Assembly: GCA_964541255.1 (NCBI GenBank)
Contig: CAZIPL010000003.1
Span: forward strand, 1-64,000
Direction: 5' to 3'
DNA length: 64,000 nucleotides
From: CAYOSU01 sp964541255
GTDB taxonomy: Bacteria > Bacillota > Clostridia > Christensenellales > CAMQZB01
The position numbers and the translations under genes are program-made. A model generated the notes under the pieces. It was given only the letters and a program-made list of their open reading frames with translations, had not been told where the DNA came from and did not search any database. Below, one piece after another: positions 9,588-17,405 of this stretch. Position 1 is the first letter of the stretch, and every line of letters begins with the position of its first letter.

Positions 9588-10328
9588 ATGTGGGTAGATA
9601 TTGCCATAATAGGTATTATTCTTCTTTTCGCAGTCGTAGGTCTTCTTAAAGGCTTTATGAAAACACTCCTCTCTTTCGCAGGAGTTGTTCTTGCCCTTAT
9701 CGCTGCTGTTTTATTAACGAAACCCGTTGTCGCTGCTCTTGGCGGATCAAAAATCGAAACAATAATCGCAGAAAAGGTTCTTACAGTACTATCGGGTATG
9801 GGTGATCTTATGACGACAGAGATTCCTTCTTACGAAGTTTTGGTTGAAGTTCTTCAACAATCTCTCCCCGCAAGCGTAGCTCAGTCTCTTGCAGAAAGTG
9901 TTTCCGAGATGTTCGGAAGTTCCGCAAATCAAACGCTTGCTCAACTTCTAACTCCGGGACTTACCAATATATTTATGAATATCTTGGTATTTATTGTTTT
10001 GTTTGTCGTTTTAATAATAGTTTTCGCTGTTTTGAAATCTATCGCAAAAGCTTTCAAACATATCAAGCTTATCGATATAGTAGATAAAATTCTCGGTTTT
10101 ATTCTCGGCGCAATCATGGGTGTCGCATTTGTATACTTACTTATGCTTATTCTTACGCTTTTGACTGGCGTTGAAAGCATAAATACTTTGGTTGATATGA
10201 TTCTCTCATCCTCTCTCGGAAGTATTATGTATAATAACAATCTGATATCTATTTTATTCAGACAGCTTCTCGATACCGGAACAATCAATTCCGAAGAGAT
10301 TATAAACACTCTTCACGCAGCAGCATAA
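9588..10328 (+). CDS. CvpA-family membrane protein
   Basis: 246 residues with four predicted membrane helices: two at the N-terminus (about 5-22 and 27-48) and two in the C-terminal half (about 125-148 and 165-192). The first helix and its GLLKGFMKTL turn are typical of the CvpA/colicin V production family, which includes B. subtilis YshB. The loop between the helix pairs is longer than in E. coli CvpA. AGGAG lies 6 bases before the ATG. Its biochemical role is unsettled in the family. It is the last gene before the parS/oriC interval. Confidence 0.8.
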   Translation: MWVDIAIIGIILLFAVVGLLKGFMKTLLSFAGVVLALIAAVLLTKPVVAALGGSKIETIIAEKVLTVLSGMGDLMTTEIPSYEVLVEVLQQSLPASVAQSLAESVSEMFGSSANQTLAQLLTPGLTNIFMNILVFIVLFVVLIIVFAVLKSIAKAFKHIKLIDIVDKILGFILGAIMGVAFVYLLMLILTLLTGVESINTLVDMILSSSLGSIMYNNNLISILFRQLLDTGTINSEEIINTLHAAA

Positions 10329-10406
10329 CTATTATTTATAGTATTTATAAATCTCTAAATAGCATTTAACCAATACTCACATTTTAATAATTGTTTAATA
10401 GTATTT

Positions 10407-10422
10407 TGTTCCACGTGGAACA
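10407..10422. promoter_or_regulatory. parS site 1 (ParB binding)
   Basis: TGTTCCACGTGGAACA is a perfect 16-base palindrome. It differs from the bacterial parS consensus TGTTNCACGTGAAACA by a single base. It is 4.3 kb from parB and 40 bases from a second copy. Confidence 0.9.
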
Positions 10423-10446
10423 TCTTCCCTAAAAAATATAACGGGT

Positions 10447-10462
10447 TATTCCACGTGGAACA
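10447..10462. promoter_or_regulatory. parS site 2 (ParB binding)
   Basis: TATTCCACGTGGAACA shares 15 of 16 bases with site 1. The two palindromes are 40 bases apart, close to four helical turns, which would put both ParB clamps on the same face. Confidence 0.88.
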
Positions 10463-10548
10463 TTTTTTATGCTTAAAAATAGATTTGATATAATTATAGT
10501 AAGAGTATAAAATCAATTGTCTTAATAATAAATAGGACAATAAATTTA

Positions 10549-10721
10549 TATATTGCTTGCAGGGTGCGGAAACTTTGAAGTACTGCTAAACTATAATAAT
10601 CCCTCAGTCACCTAAAGGTGACAGCTCCCTTACTAAAGGAGCCTTAGATTTTGTGGCAAAAGCGAAGCGTTTTGTAAAAGATTTTGTCGTTAGACAAATC
10701 ATTTACTTCTTATAGGTTATA
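10549..10721 (+). repeat. Dispersed MITE-like repeat, copy with double-hairpin core
   Basis: Left part reads TTGCTTGCAGGGTGCGGAAAC. The core at 10598-10648 folds as two hairpins (CAGTCACC/GGTGACAG-type and GCTCCCTT/AAAGGAGC). The right end is CTTCTTATAGGTTATA. The same blocks recur near 17.0, 25.8, 27.3 and 45.2 kb. It encodes no protein. Confidence 0.8.
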
Positions 10722-10959
10722 ATAGAAAATCATATCCACTTTAATAAATACATTAAAATATAATTTATTATCTATATAGTATTGTAATATAATACATGAT
10801 TTATAAAGGGTATAATAGAATATATAAAATACCTCTTTTAGATAGAATTAGTTATCAATATACTTTTCTTTCTATGTTTTATTCCACCAACTTATATTCA
10901 AAGATATATTACGTAATTATTTAATTATTATTAAAACTATTATAAAAATAAATCTAAAC

Positions 10960-11061
10960 TTATCCACATTTCCATAATAAGACTAGTTGTTATTAACACT
11001 ATTATGGTTATTTAAAGATAAATATCTTCTTAATATATACTTATTTTAAAAGTTATCCACA
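10960..11061 (+). promoter_or_regulatory. Two DnaA boxes left of dnaN
   Basis: Perfect TTATCCACA boxes lie at 10960-10968 and 11053-11061, both on the plus strand, within DNA that is almost entirely A/T. Weaker matches lie between them (for example TTATTAACA near 10990). Confidence 0.75.
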
Positions 11062-11290
11062 TAAAAACATATAAACTTACTATATATAGAATATAAAAAA
11101 ACAAAATAAAAACAAATATTAAAAGCATAAAGTTTTTAAAAATACTACAATAAAAAAGTAATTTATATTGATAAATTGCTTATAAAATATACATCACGTC
11201 GATGTTATAATTAAAATAATGATAAGCTTTATTCTTATATATTAACTTTTATTTATCAATATCTTAATCTAAAAAAATATATATTAAAAT

Positions 11291-11325
11291 AAAAAAGCGA
11301 ACTGACATTAAAATCAATTCGCTTT
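11291..11325 (-). terminator. Terminator of dnaN
   Basis: AAAGCGAAcTGA pairs with TCAaTTCGCTTT with one mismatch and an 8-base loop. A run of T follows on the minus strand, about 30 bases past the dnaN stop. Confidence 0.7.
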
Positions 11326-11354
11326 AATATAATTTGATTATCAATTATCTAAAT

Positions 11355-12452
11355 TTACGCCGTTCTTATAGGAAGAATCATAAACAACGTTTCGTTAGAA
11401 TTAAGCGGCGAAATAATCGCAGGAGACGTCGGAGTATTTATCATTATTGTTACATACTCTTCGGAAATAACCTTTAATGCGTCCTGAATGAATTTCGGAT
11501 TGAAAGATATCGAAATCTCCTTTCCTATCAAATTAACGTTAAGTTTTTCCTTGATATTACCGATTTCCGATACCGAAACAAGGTTTGCAGAGTTTTCTTT
11601 GATATCAAAAGTAACAAGGTTATTTGTAAGTCCTCTTGCCAAAACGCTTGCTCTTTCAAGACCTTCTTCGAGTTGTCCCTTATTGAAATTAACGCTTGTA
11701 GAGAAATCCTTAGGAATTATGTTGTTATACATAATAAATTCTCCCTCTAAAAGTCTTGTAATAAGCGTAATGTTATTTATATCCACCATCAAACGGTTGT
11801 TTTCAATAAAAACCGTTACAGGACTTTCGGAATCGTCTAAAAGCTTAGAAATTTCGTTCAACGCTCTTGCAGGAATAATAACACTCATATTCTTAGTAGA
11901 CTGCTCCAAAGGCTTTTTAACAAGAGCCAATCTATATCCGTCAAGCGCGACAGCCGTCAACGAATATTCGTCAATTTCGAATAAAACGCCTTGAAGTATT
12001 GGTCTTGAAGAATCAAAAGACGCACAGAAAACCGTTTTGTTTATAAGATCCTTAAATTCTTTCTGCAAAAGCGAAAAGCTCTCTCCGAATTTAATACGCT
12101 CAAAAAGCGGGAATTCGTCGCTGTTATAGCACTGCAAAACACCTTCGGAATCGTTATATCTGATTTTTAAGCTTCCGTTTACGTCTGAAAGCTCTATTTG
12201 TTCGTTGTTAAGCTTTCTAATGAATTCAAGAAAATACTTACCCGGAACAACAGTTTCTCCTTCAATCAAAACTTCTGCGGGGATTTTCTGCTCGATAGCT
12301 ATCTCGAGATCCGTACCGCATAAAGTAAGACTGTCCTTTTCGGCTTTAATCTTAATACCTTCAAGAACTTGTGATGTAGTTTTTCCGCTAACAGCCTTAA
12401 CGGCATTAGCTGCGGCAATGCTCAAATTCAATCCGTCGCATACAGCTTTCAT
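11355..12452 (-). CDS. dnaN: DNA polymerase III sliding clamp (beta subunit)
   Basis: 365 residues, the usual length. It shows the three-domain DnaN layout: an N-terminal helix-strand (MKAVCDGLNLSIAAANAVKAVSG), the central LQGVLFEIDEYSLTAVALDGYRLA block typical of domain 2, and the C-terminal end SNETLFMILPIRTA. The homodimeric ring tethers polymerase III and other partners to DNA. AAAGGAG lies 6-7 bases before the ATG. In most Bacillota dnaN follows dnaA directly; here its upstream neighbour is rsmG across a 457-base gap, and dnaA is missing. Confidence 0.96.
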   Translation of the reverse strand: MKAVCDGLNLSIAAANAVKAVSGKTTSQVLEGIKIKAEKDSLTLCGTDLEIAIEQKIPAEVLIEGETVVPGKYFLEFIRKLNNEQIELSDVNGSLKIRYNDSEGVLQCYNSDEFPLFERIKFGESFSLLQKEFKDLINKTVFCASFDSSRPILQGVLFEIDEYSLTAVALDGYRLALVKKPLEQSTKNMSVIIPARALNEISKLLDDSESPVTVFIENNRLMVDINNITLITRLLEGEFIMYNNIIPKDFSTSVNFNKGQLEEGLERASVLARGLTNNLVTFDIKENSANLVSVSEIGNIKEKLNVNLIGKEISISFNPKFIQDALKVISEEYVTIMINTPTSPAIISPLNSNETLFMILPIRTA

Positions 12453-12909
12453 GTTGTTTCTCCTTTAGTTAGATATAAATTATATTAATAAGTAGTAATA
12501 ATAATAAGCTATGTGAAAATGTGGAAAACCGCATTTTTATACTCAAATTATAGCATAAACAGTGGATTTTTGTAAATAGATTTATGTTGATAGTTTGTGC
12601 TTTTTTATCAATATAGAGTTCTTTTTTCGGTTAATAAGTTGTGGATAACTATGCTTTTCTTAAAAATAAGAATAATTGTAAATAAGACGAGTAATAAAAA
12701 AAAAGACGAAGTTATAAATATATTAACATATATATTGATAACTTTTGTGAATATCTATATTAATAACTGTGGATAAAAGAAAAATGCTTAATTTCGTATC
12801 TTTAAATGATTATTAATTAGAAAAAAGTATTTGAATAAGTTTAGAAAATGCTTTTTTTCTTTAAGAGTTTTCCGTAATATTCCGTAATAATATATAAAGA
12901 AATAATTAC
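12453..12909. other. Candidate oriC between dnaN and rsmG
   Basis: 457 bases of very AT-rich DNA directly upstream of dnaN. Perfect DnaA boxes on the minus strand (TGTGGATAA as read on plus) lie at 12640-12648 and 12768-12776. A box-like TGTGGAAAA lies at 12520-12528. Twelve bases from that box, five consecutive TAG/TAA triplets at 12493-12507 resemble DnaA-trio elements, which in B. subtilis direct strand opening. The box-then-trio order and polarity on the minus strand match that arrangement. The region must also hold the dnaN promoter. Confidence 0.65.
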
Positions 12910-13608
12910 CTACATAATAGGCGCAGTTCTTTCTTTATTCTTTCCTCTCGGATACTTAACGGGAGTTGAAGAAACCTTTCTAATTATCAGGAGCGTTCTT
13001 GTTAAATCAGGCAGAATATCTACAGAAACGATTTTTTCGAGCTTTCCGCCTAAAATTCTAATTGCGTTTTCAGCTTCTTTAAGTTCTTCGTCCGAATATG
13101 ACTTATATGCTATAAAAACTCCGCCTATTTTGACAAGAGGCAAACAATATTCGCAAAGTGTGTTAAGGCGTGCCACAGCTCTCGCCGTAACAACGTCATA
13201 ATTTTCCCTCTTTTCCGTTCTTGCTAAATCTTCGATTCTTGAATGTATCGCGACGGCATTATCTAAAGACAAAACGTTTGAAGCTGCGTTTAGATAATTC
13301 ACTTTCTTAGCAACGGAATCAACCATAGTTAAGGTTATATCATCTCTAACTATTTTTAAAGGAAGCGCAGGAAATCCGCCGCCGGAGCCGACATCGAGAA
13401 CATTTGCGCTTTTCGGAATATAAGAACATCCCGCCAAAGAATCGAGAAAATGAAGAAAATATACCTTTTCTTTGTCGGTTATTGTCGTGAGATTATATTT
13501 TTCGTTCTCAGAAACGAGAAAATTATATAAAGTCTCGAAATTTTGAAGCATCTTTTCGGAAAGTTCTATGCCGAAATCGTTGCATTTTTTAGAAAAAACA
13601 TCAATCAT
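12910..13608 (-). CDS. rsmG: 16S rRNA (guanine-527-N7)-methyltransferase RsmG
   Basis: 232 residues, typical for RsmG/GidB. The SAM-binding motif VLDVGSGGGFPALPLKI and the family segment NLTTITDKEKVYFLHFLDSL are clear. It methylates G527 of 16S rRNA. Its place between the origin and parAB is the usual one, but it is transcribed away from parA rather than with it. There is no ribosome binding site; a promoter ends 6 bases before the ATG, so the message is probably leaderless. Confidence 0.95.
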   Translation of the reverse strand: MIDVFSKKCNDFGIELSEKMLQNFETLYNFLVSENEKYNLTTITDKEKVYFLHFLDSLAGCSYIPKSANVLDVGSGGGFPALPLKIVRDDITLTMVDSVAKKVNYLNAASNVLSLDNAVAIHSRIEDLARTEKRENYDVVTARAVARLNTLCEYCLPLVKIGGVFIAYKSYSDEELKEAENAIRILGGKLEKIVSVDILPDLTRTLLIIRKVSSTPVKYPRGKNKERTAPIM

Positions 13609-13967
13609 ACGACGAGTATAACATAAAATCGCATTGCTGTAAACTCAAAAAAATTATAAAACACTTTTCAAACTCAAAAAAATATGATATACTTAAAATT
13701 AATATCGGGATTTTGCATAAAAATAGCAAAAAAATACCGATATATCGATAAAAATCCGCTGTTTTAAGAAAAAATAAAGGAAATTTGTCGGATATCAAAC
13801 AAATAAAAAATATTAAAAAGCAAGTTTTTTGTTTGTAATTGATGATTGTTTTTACTAAAAAATGCGGAATTTTGTTAAGCAAATCACAATAAAATGTGAA
13901 AAGGTATAAATCCTAAATTAGTATTTATTGGATTTATAAAACAAATGTTAGATATTTAAGAGGTACT
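13609..13967. promoter_or_regulatory. Divergent rsmG / parA promoter region
   Basis: 359 AT-rich bases. The rsmG promoter on the minus strand is TTTACA (13643-13638), a 17-base spacer, and TATACT (13620-13615), leaving only 6 bases to the ATG. A minus-strand 93-codon frame at 13601-13882 covers this promoter, is low complexity and is rejected. No clear parA promoter could be picked. Confidence 0.55.
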
Positions 13968-14732
13968 ATGGCACTGATCGTAGCGTATTCCAATCAGAAG
14001 GGCGGCGTCGGAAAGACTACTACATGCGTCAACATGTCTGCATATCTCGCGCTTGCCGGTAAAAAAACATTGCTCGTCGATCTCGATCCGCAAGGAAACT
14101 CGACGAGCGGCTTAGGAATAAGAAAAAGCGAGCTCGAAAACTCTATTTACGGCGTTTTGTGCGGTGAAGTTGACGTTAAGGAAACGATTTGTCACACCGT
14201 CATCGAAGGGCTTGATATAATGCCGTCAAATATAGACTTAGCAGGTGCTGAAGTCGAGCTTGTTTATATGAAACAGCGCGAAAAGATACTTAAAAACGCA
14301 CTTGAGGGTATAAAAGACGAATATGACGTCATCACAATCGACTGTCCCCCGTCGTTAGGACTTTTGACTATAAACGCATTGACGGCGGCAGATAAGGTAA
14401 TTATTCCGATTCAGTCTGAGTTTTATGCGCTCGAAGGTCTTTCGCAGCTTATGAACACCATTAAGCTTGTTATCAAGCACTTGAATCCCAAGCTCAAAAT
14501 CGACGGCGTTGTTTTGACAATGTTCGACGGCAGATCGATTATATCGAGGCAAATAAGCGAGCAAATACGCAGATATTTCGGCGATAAGTTGTTTGCAAAC
14601 CCCGTTCCGAGAAACATAAGGCTGTCTGAAGCTCCGAGCCACGGCGTTCCTATCGTACTTCACGATCCGAAGTGCGCCGGTGCAATAGCTTATAAGAGCT
14701 TGACAGACGAGTTTATCGGAAGAAATCTTTGA
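13968..14732 (+). CDS. parA: Chromosome partitioning ATPase ParA/Soj
   Basis: 254 residues. The deviant Walker A motif KGGVGKTT spans residues 11-18, DLDPQGNSTSG follows, and Walker B is VITIDCPPSLG. This is a standard Soj-type chromosomal ParA. It forms ATP-dependent dimers on DNA, interacts with ParB-parS, and in Bacillus also modulates DnaA. AGAGG lies just before the ATG. parB starts 14 bases after its stop, and two parS sites lie 3.5 kb away. Confidence 0.96.
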   Translation: MALIVAYSNQKGGVGKTTTCVNMSAYLALAGKKTLLVDLDPQGNSTSGLGIRKSELENSIYGVLCGEVDVKETICHTVIEGLDIMPSNIDLAGAEVELVYMKQREKILKNALEGIKDEYDVITIDCPPSLGLLTINALTAADKVIIPIQSEFYALEGLSQLMNTIKLVIKHLNPKLKIDGVVLTMFDGRSIISRQISEQIRRYFGDKLFANPVPRNIRLSEAPSHGVPIVLHDPKCAGAIAYKSLTDEFIGRNL

Positions 14733-14746
14733 TTTAAGGAGGAATT

Positions 14747-15631
14747 ATGGCTAAAAGCAGAGGTCTCGGAAAAGGCTTGAACGCACTTTTCGGCGAAACG
14801 GCGTTCGAATATGAGCAAGCCGTCAAAGAAGCCGAGCAAAGCGGCGGAATAAATGAGATAGAAATAGATAAAATTTTCCCCAATGAAAATCAGCCGAGAA
14901 AGAACTTCGATGAGGAAGCATTAAACGAGCTTACTCAATCGATAAAGCTTCACGGAGTAATCAACCCTATCGTTGTAAATAAAGAGGGCGATAGATTTAT
15001 GATTATCGCAGGCGAGCGAAGATATCGTGCCGCGACGATAGCGGGACTTAAAACGATTCCTGCCATTGTCATGGATATTGGCGAAAAAAAGGTCAGAGAG
15101 ATTGCGCTTATAGAGAACCTTCAGCGTGAAGATCTAAATGCCGTAGAAGCCGCTAAAGGTATCAAAGAGCTTATGGACAGATACGGCTTGACTCAGGAAC
15201 AAGTTTCCGAAAGAATAAGCAAGAGCCGTTCAAATGTTGCCAACTATTTGCGCGTTTTGACTCTTCCCGAAGACGTAATTTCCTATGTAGAAAAGGACGA
15301 ATTGTCGTTGGGACACGCCAAATGCCTTGCGGGACTTAACGACCCGAAAGAGATTTCTTCTCTTGCGCTTGCGGCAAAGCAAAAAGGAATGTCCGTTCGA
15401 GAGCTTGAAAAGAAAATCAGGTCGATGTCCGAGAAAAAGGATAAAAAACCCGAAAAACCGCAGTCTATCGAACTCAAAGATTTGGTAGAAAGTATGCAAA
15501 AAGTGCTGAAAACCAAGGTAAAAGCCGTTGGGACGGACCAAAAAGGAAGAATCGTTATCGACTATTTCACACGCGACGATCTCGACAGATTGTATGCGAT
15601 GATAGAGATTTTGAAGCAAAACGAATTATAA
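14747..15631 (+). CDS. parB: Chromosome partitioning protein ParB/Spo0J
   Basis: 294 residues. The N-terminal peptide KSRGLGKGLNALFGE interacts with ParA. The CTPase domain carries NENQPRKNFDEEALNELTQSI and the GERRYRA arginine motif. A central helix-turn-helix (LTQEQVSERISKSRSNVANYLRVL) reads parS, and the C-terminal domain dimerises. It should load on the palindromes at 10.4 kb and recruit SMC. TAAGGAGG precedes the ATG. Confidence 0.96.
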   Translation: MAKSRGLGKGLNALFGETAFEYEQAVKEAEQSGGINEIEIDKIFPNENQPRKNFDEEALNELTQSIKLHGVINPIVVNKEGDRFMIIAGERRYRAATIAGLKTIPAIVMDIGEKKVREIALIENLQREDLNAVEAAKGIKELMDRYGLTQEQVSERISKSRSNVANYLRVLTLPEDVISYVEKDELSLGHAKCLAGLNDPKEISSLALAAKQKGMSVRELEKKIRSMSEKKDKKPEKPQSIELKDLVESMQKVLKTKVKAVGTDQKGRIVIDYFTRDDLDRLYAMIEILKQNEL

Positions 15632-15637
15632 AATCGC

Positions 15638-15665
15638 GGCGGAAGAAAATTTCCGCCTTTCTTTT
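15638..15665 (+). terminator. Terminator of parAB
   Basis: GGCGGAA and TTCCGCC arms (7 bases, perfect) with a 6-base loop, followed by TTTCTTTTT. It starts 7 bases after the parB stop. Confidence 0.9.
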
Positions 15666-15981
15666 TGCTTTTTTGAAAATGGGATTGCATTGTTTTATGA
15701 TAGAGATAATATAGAGATAGAATAAAAATGTGCTTTTGAATAAATATAATAGAAACTTTTTAGGAAAAGTCTCCACTATTACCTTAGCAAAACCATTTAA
15801 TTATTATTAGTCTTAATAGAAAAAATGAGAATATTTGAAAAAAAGTAAAATCGGACAATATATATTTTATTATATGATAGTAGGCATCCCCTATTTTTCG
15901 TACCGATAAAAAATTATTGACAATTAAGAATTATTCATATAAAATGACCAATGGAAAAGCAATAAGGCAAGGAAGGATTTT
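15666..15981. other. Intergenic region between parB and the ThiF-like gene
   Basis: About 316 AT-rich bases. No gene, structured RNA or strong promoter was recognised. AAGGAAGG at the right end is the ribosome binding site of the next gene. Confidence 0.4.
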
Positions 15982-16653
15982 ATGGAAGAAAGATATTCCA
16001 GAAACATCGGAACTGTAACTATCAAAGAACAAGAATGGCTTAGAGACGGCAGTGTGTTTATCGCAGGCGCAGGATCTTTGGGCGGATACGTAGCCGAATA
16101 CCTATTGAGAATGGGTGTCGGAGAGATAAGAATCGCGGACTTCGGAGCATTCACCGAAGACAGCTTCAACAGACAGCTTGCTTCGACTGTCGAAAACGTA
16201 GGTAAATCTAAGGTTTTGGAACTTGAAAAGAAGATGAAAAACATCTCTACGCAAGTCAAGCTAACCGTTTTCAACGAAAGACTTACAAAAGAAAACGCAA
16301 AACAGCTTATCGGAAACGCTCTTGTCGTAGTAGATTCTTTCGAAAATCCGCAAAACAAGCTCGAACTCAAAGAAATATGCGACGAGCTTAATCTCCCCCT
16401 TGTTTATGCAAGCTTGCTCACAAACGGCGGAATAGTCGCGACAGTCTTCCCCCACACCGAAAACAACGAAAAGCTATATGATATGACCGTCGAGCATTCC
16501 ATTAAGCCGTCTGTAACGGGTATGGCGGCAGGTGTTATCGCGGGTGTTCAGGCAACGGAAGTTATAAACCTACTTCTCGGAAGACCGACGCTCAAAAACA
16601 AAATGGTAGTTGTTGACTTAAACAACTACTTTATGGAAATAGCCGACCTATAA
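15982..16653 (+). CDS. ThiF/MoeB/HesA-family E1-like adenylating enzyme
   Basis: 223 residues. It begins with the family opening RYSRNIG, then the nucleotide-binding loop GAGSLGG (about residues 30-36), the acidic IADFGAFTEDSFNRQ segment carrying the arginine finger, and the C-terminal GMAAGVIAGVQATEVINLLLG helix. These enzymes adenylate the C-terminus of a ubiquitin-like sulfur carrier or a related acceptor. No Cys-X-X-Cys zinc pair and no ThiS/MoaD-like gene is present nearby, so the partner is unknown. It is shorter than MoeB or TcdA and may be a minimal version. AAGGAAGG precedes the ATG. Confidence 0.82.
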   Translation: MEERYSRNIGTVTIKEQEWLRDGSVFIAGAGSLGGYVAEYLLRMGVGEIRIADFGAFTEDSFNRQLASTVENVGKSKVLELEKKMKNISTQVKLTVFNERLTKENAKQLIGNALVVVDSFENPQNKLELKEICDELNLPLVYASLLTNGGIVATVFPHTENNEKLYDMTVEHSIKPSVTGMAAGVIAGVQATEVINLLLGRPTLKNKMVVVDLNNYFMEIADL

Positions 16654-17334
16654 GAAGAAATAATCAATCAAAGTATAAGATTTTGATAAAACAAAAAGCG
16701 ATAGAAAAATAGAGATATAGAGAAAAAGATAAAGCGACTTCGCAAAAGCGGAGCCGTTTTTATATAATAAAAGCAAATTAATAAAATAAAAGTAATAAAA
16801 TCAAAGTATTTATAGATTAAAACCGCAAATTAATCTAAATAGAAAGAGCAATCTAAAAGAAAATCGATAATAAAAAAACAGCAAAAAAAGAGTTGATCAT
16901 TATTATGATTCATTCTCGTAGGGCTGGTTCTTCTCACCGCTGCGGAAGATTTGACAGAATTCTTACTCGTAGGATTGGGAACATTGGCAATTGTGGTAGG
17001 GCGGGGTACAACTTTCGCCGAAAAAGGCTCCCTTAGCAAGGGAGCTGTCTGCGGAGCAGACTGAGGGATTGTTATATATCGCAACGAACCCTTTAGTATT
17101 GTGTGCTACAATGAAGACTTCCCACAACGTAAGAGGATCCTATAGTAAGGATAGTTTATTATTAACAACGGCGACAATGAGAAGCCACCGCTCTAAGGAA
17201 AAGAAATCGTCAACAATGGCGATAAGAACATGAGACAATTTTATGAAACGTATCACAAATTATGCATAGAAAATCGCCCGAAAAATAAACTTTTCAATAC
17301 TTTTCAAAAAAGTGGATTTTTTGTCGATAAGTCC
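16654..17334. other. Long intergenic region with repeat remnant
   Basis: A weak hairpin with T5 at 16735-16761 may terminate the ThiF-like gene. A plus-strand frame over about 16915-17060 would encode a hydrophobic stretch (LTEFLLVGLGTLAIVVG) but has no start or ribosome binding site; it could be a remnant of a membrane protein. Its end runs into a reversed copy of the dispersed repeat core. The rest is featureless. Confidence 0.4.
17024..17076 (-). repeat. Dispersed repeat core, reverse orientation
   Basis: The double-hairpin core (GGCTCCCTT...AAGGGAGC, then GTCTGC/GCAGAC) occurs here inverted relative to the copies at 10.6 and 45.2 kb. The outer flanks seen in other copies are not recognisable, so it is a core-only copy. 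Confidence 0.75.
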
Positions 17335-17363
17335 TTGAAAATATATTGATTTTGTGTTAAAAT
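17335..17363 (+). promoter_or_regulatory. Promoter of the BMP-family ABC operon
   Basis: TTGAAA, a 17-base spacer and TAAAAT, about 43 bases before the lipoprotein ATG. No riboswitch-like fold was recognised in the leader. Confidence 0.6.
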
Positions 17364-17405
17364 AATAACGCATTAGGAAATAGTGCAAAATTTGGAGGTA
17401 AAAAA

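Larger units (their letters stand above)
10329..11290. other. Gene-free origin-proximal region
   Basis: About 960 bases of extreme AT content with no supported gene. It holds two parS sites, one copy of the dispersed repeat, and two perfect DnaA boxes (listed separately). A reverse frame at 10355-10540 runs across both parS palindromes and is not credible. This interval and 12453-12909 flank dnaN and together make up the replication-origin candidate. Confidence 0.65.

Noticed and set aside
13601..13882. 93-codon minus-strand frame between rsmG and parA
   Set aside because: Covers the rsmG promoter, low complexity, no ribosome binding site.
16830..17084. 84-codon minus-strand frame across the repeat
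   Set aside because: Reads through the dispersed repeat core; the opposite strand looks more like a decayed membrane segment and neither has a start signal.
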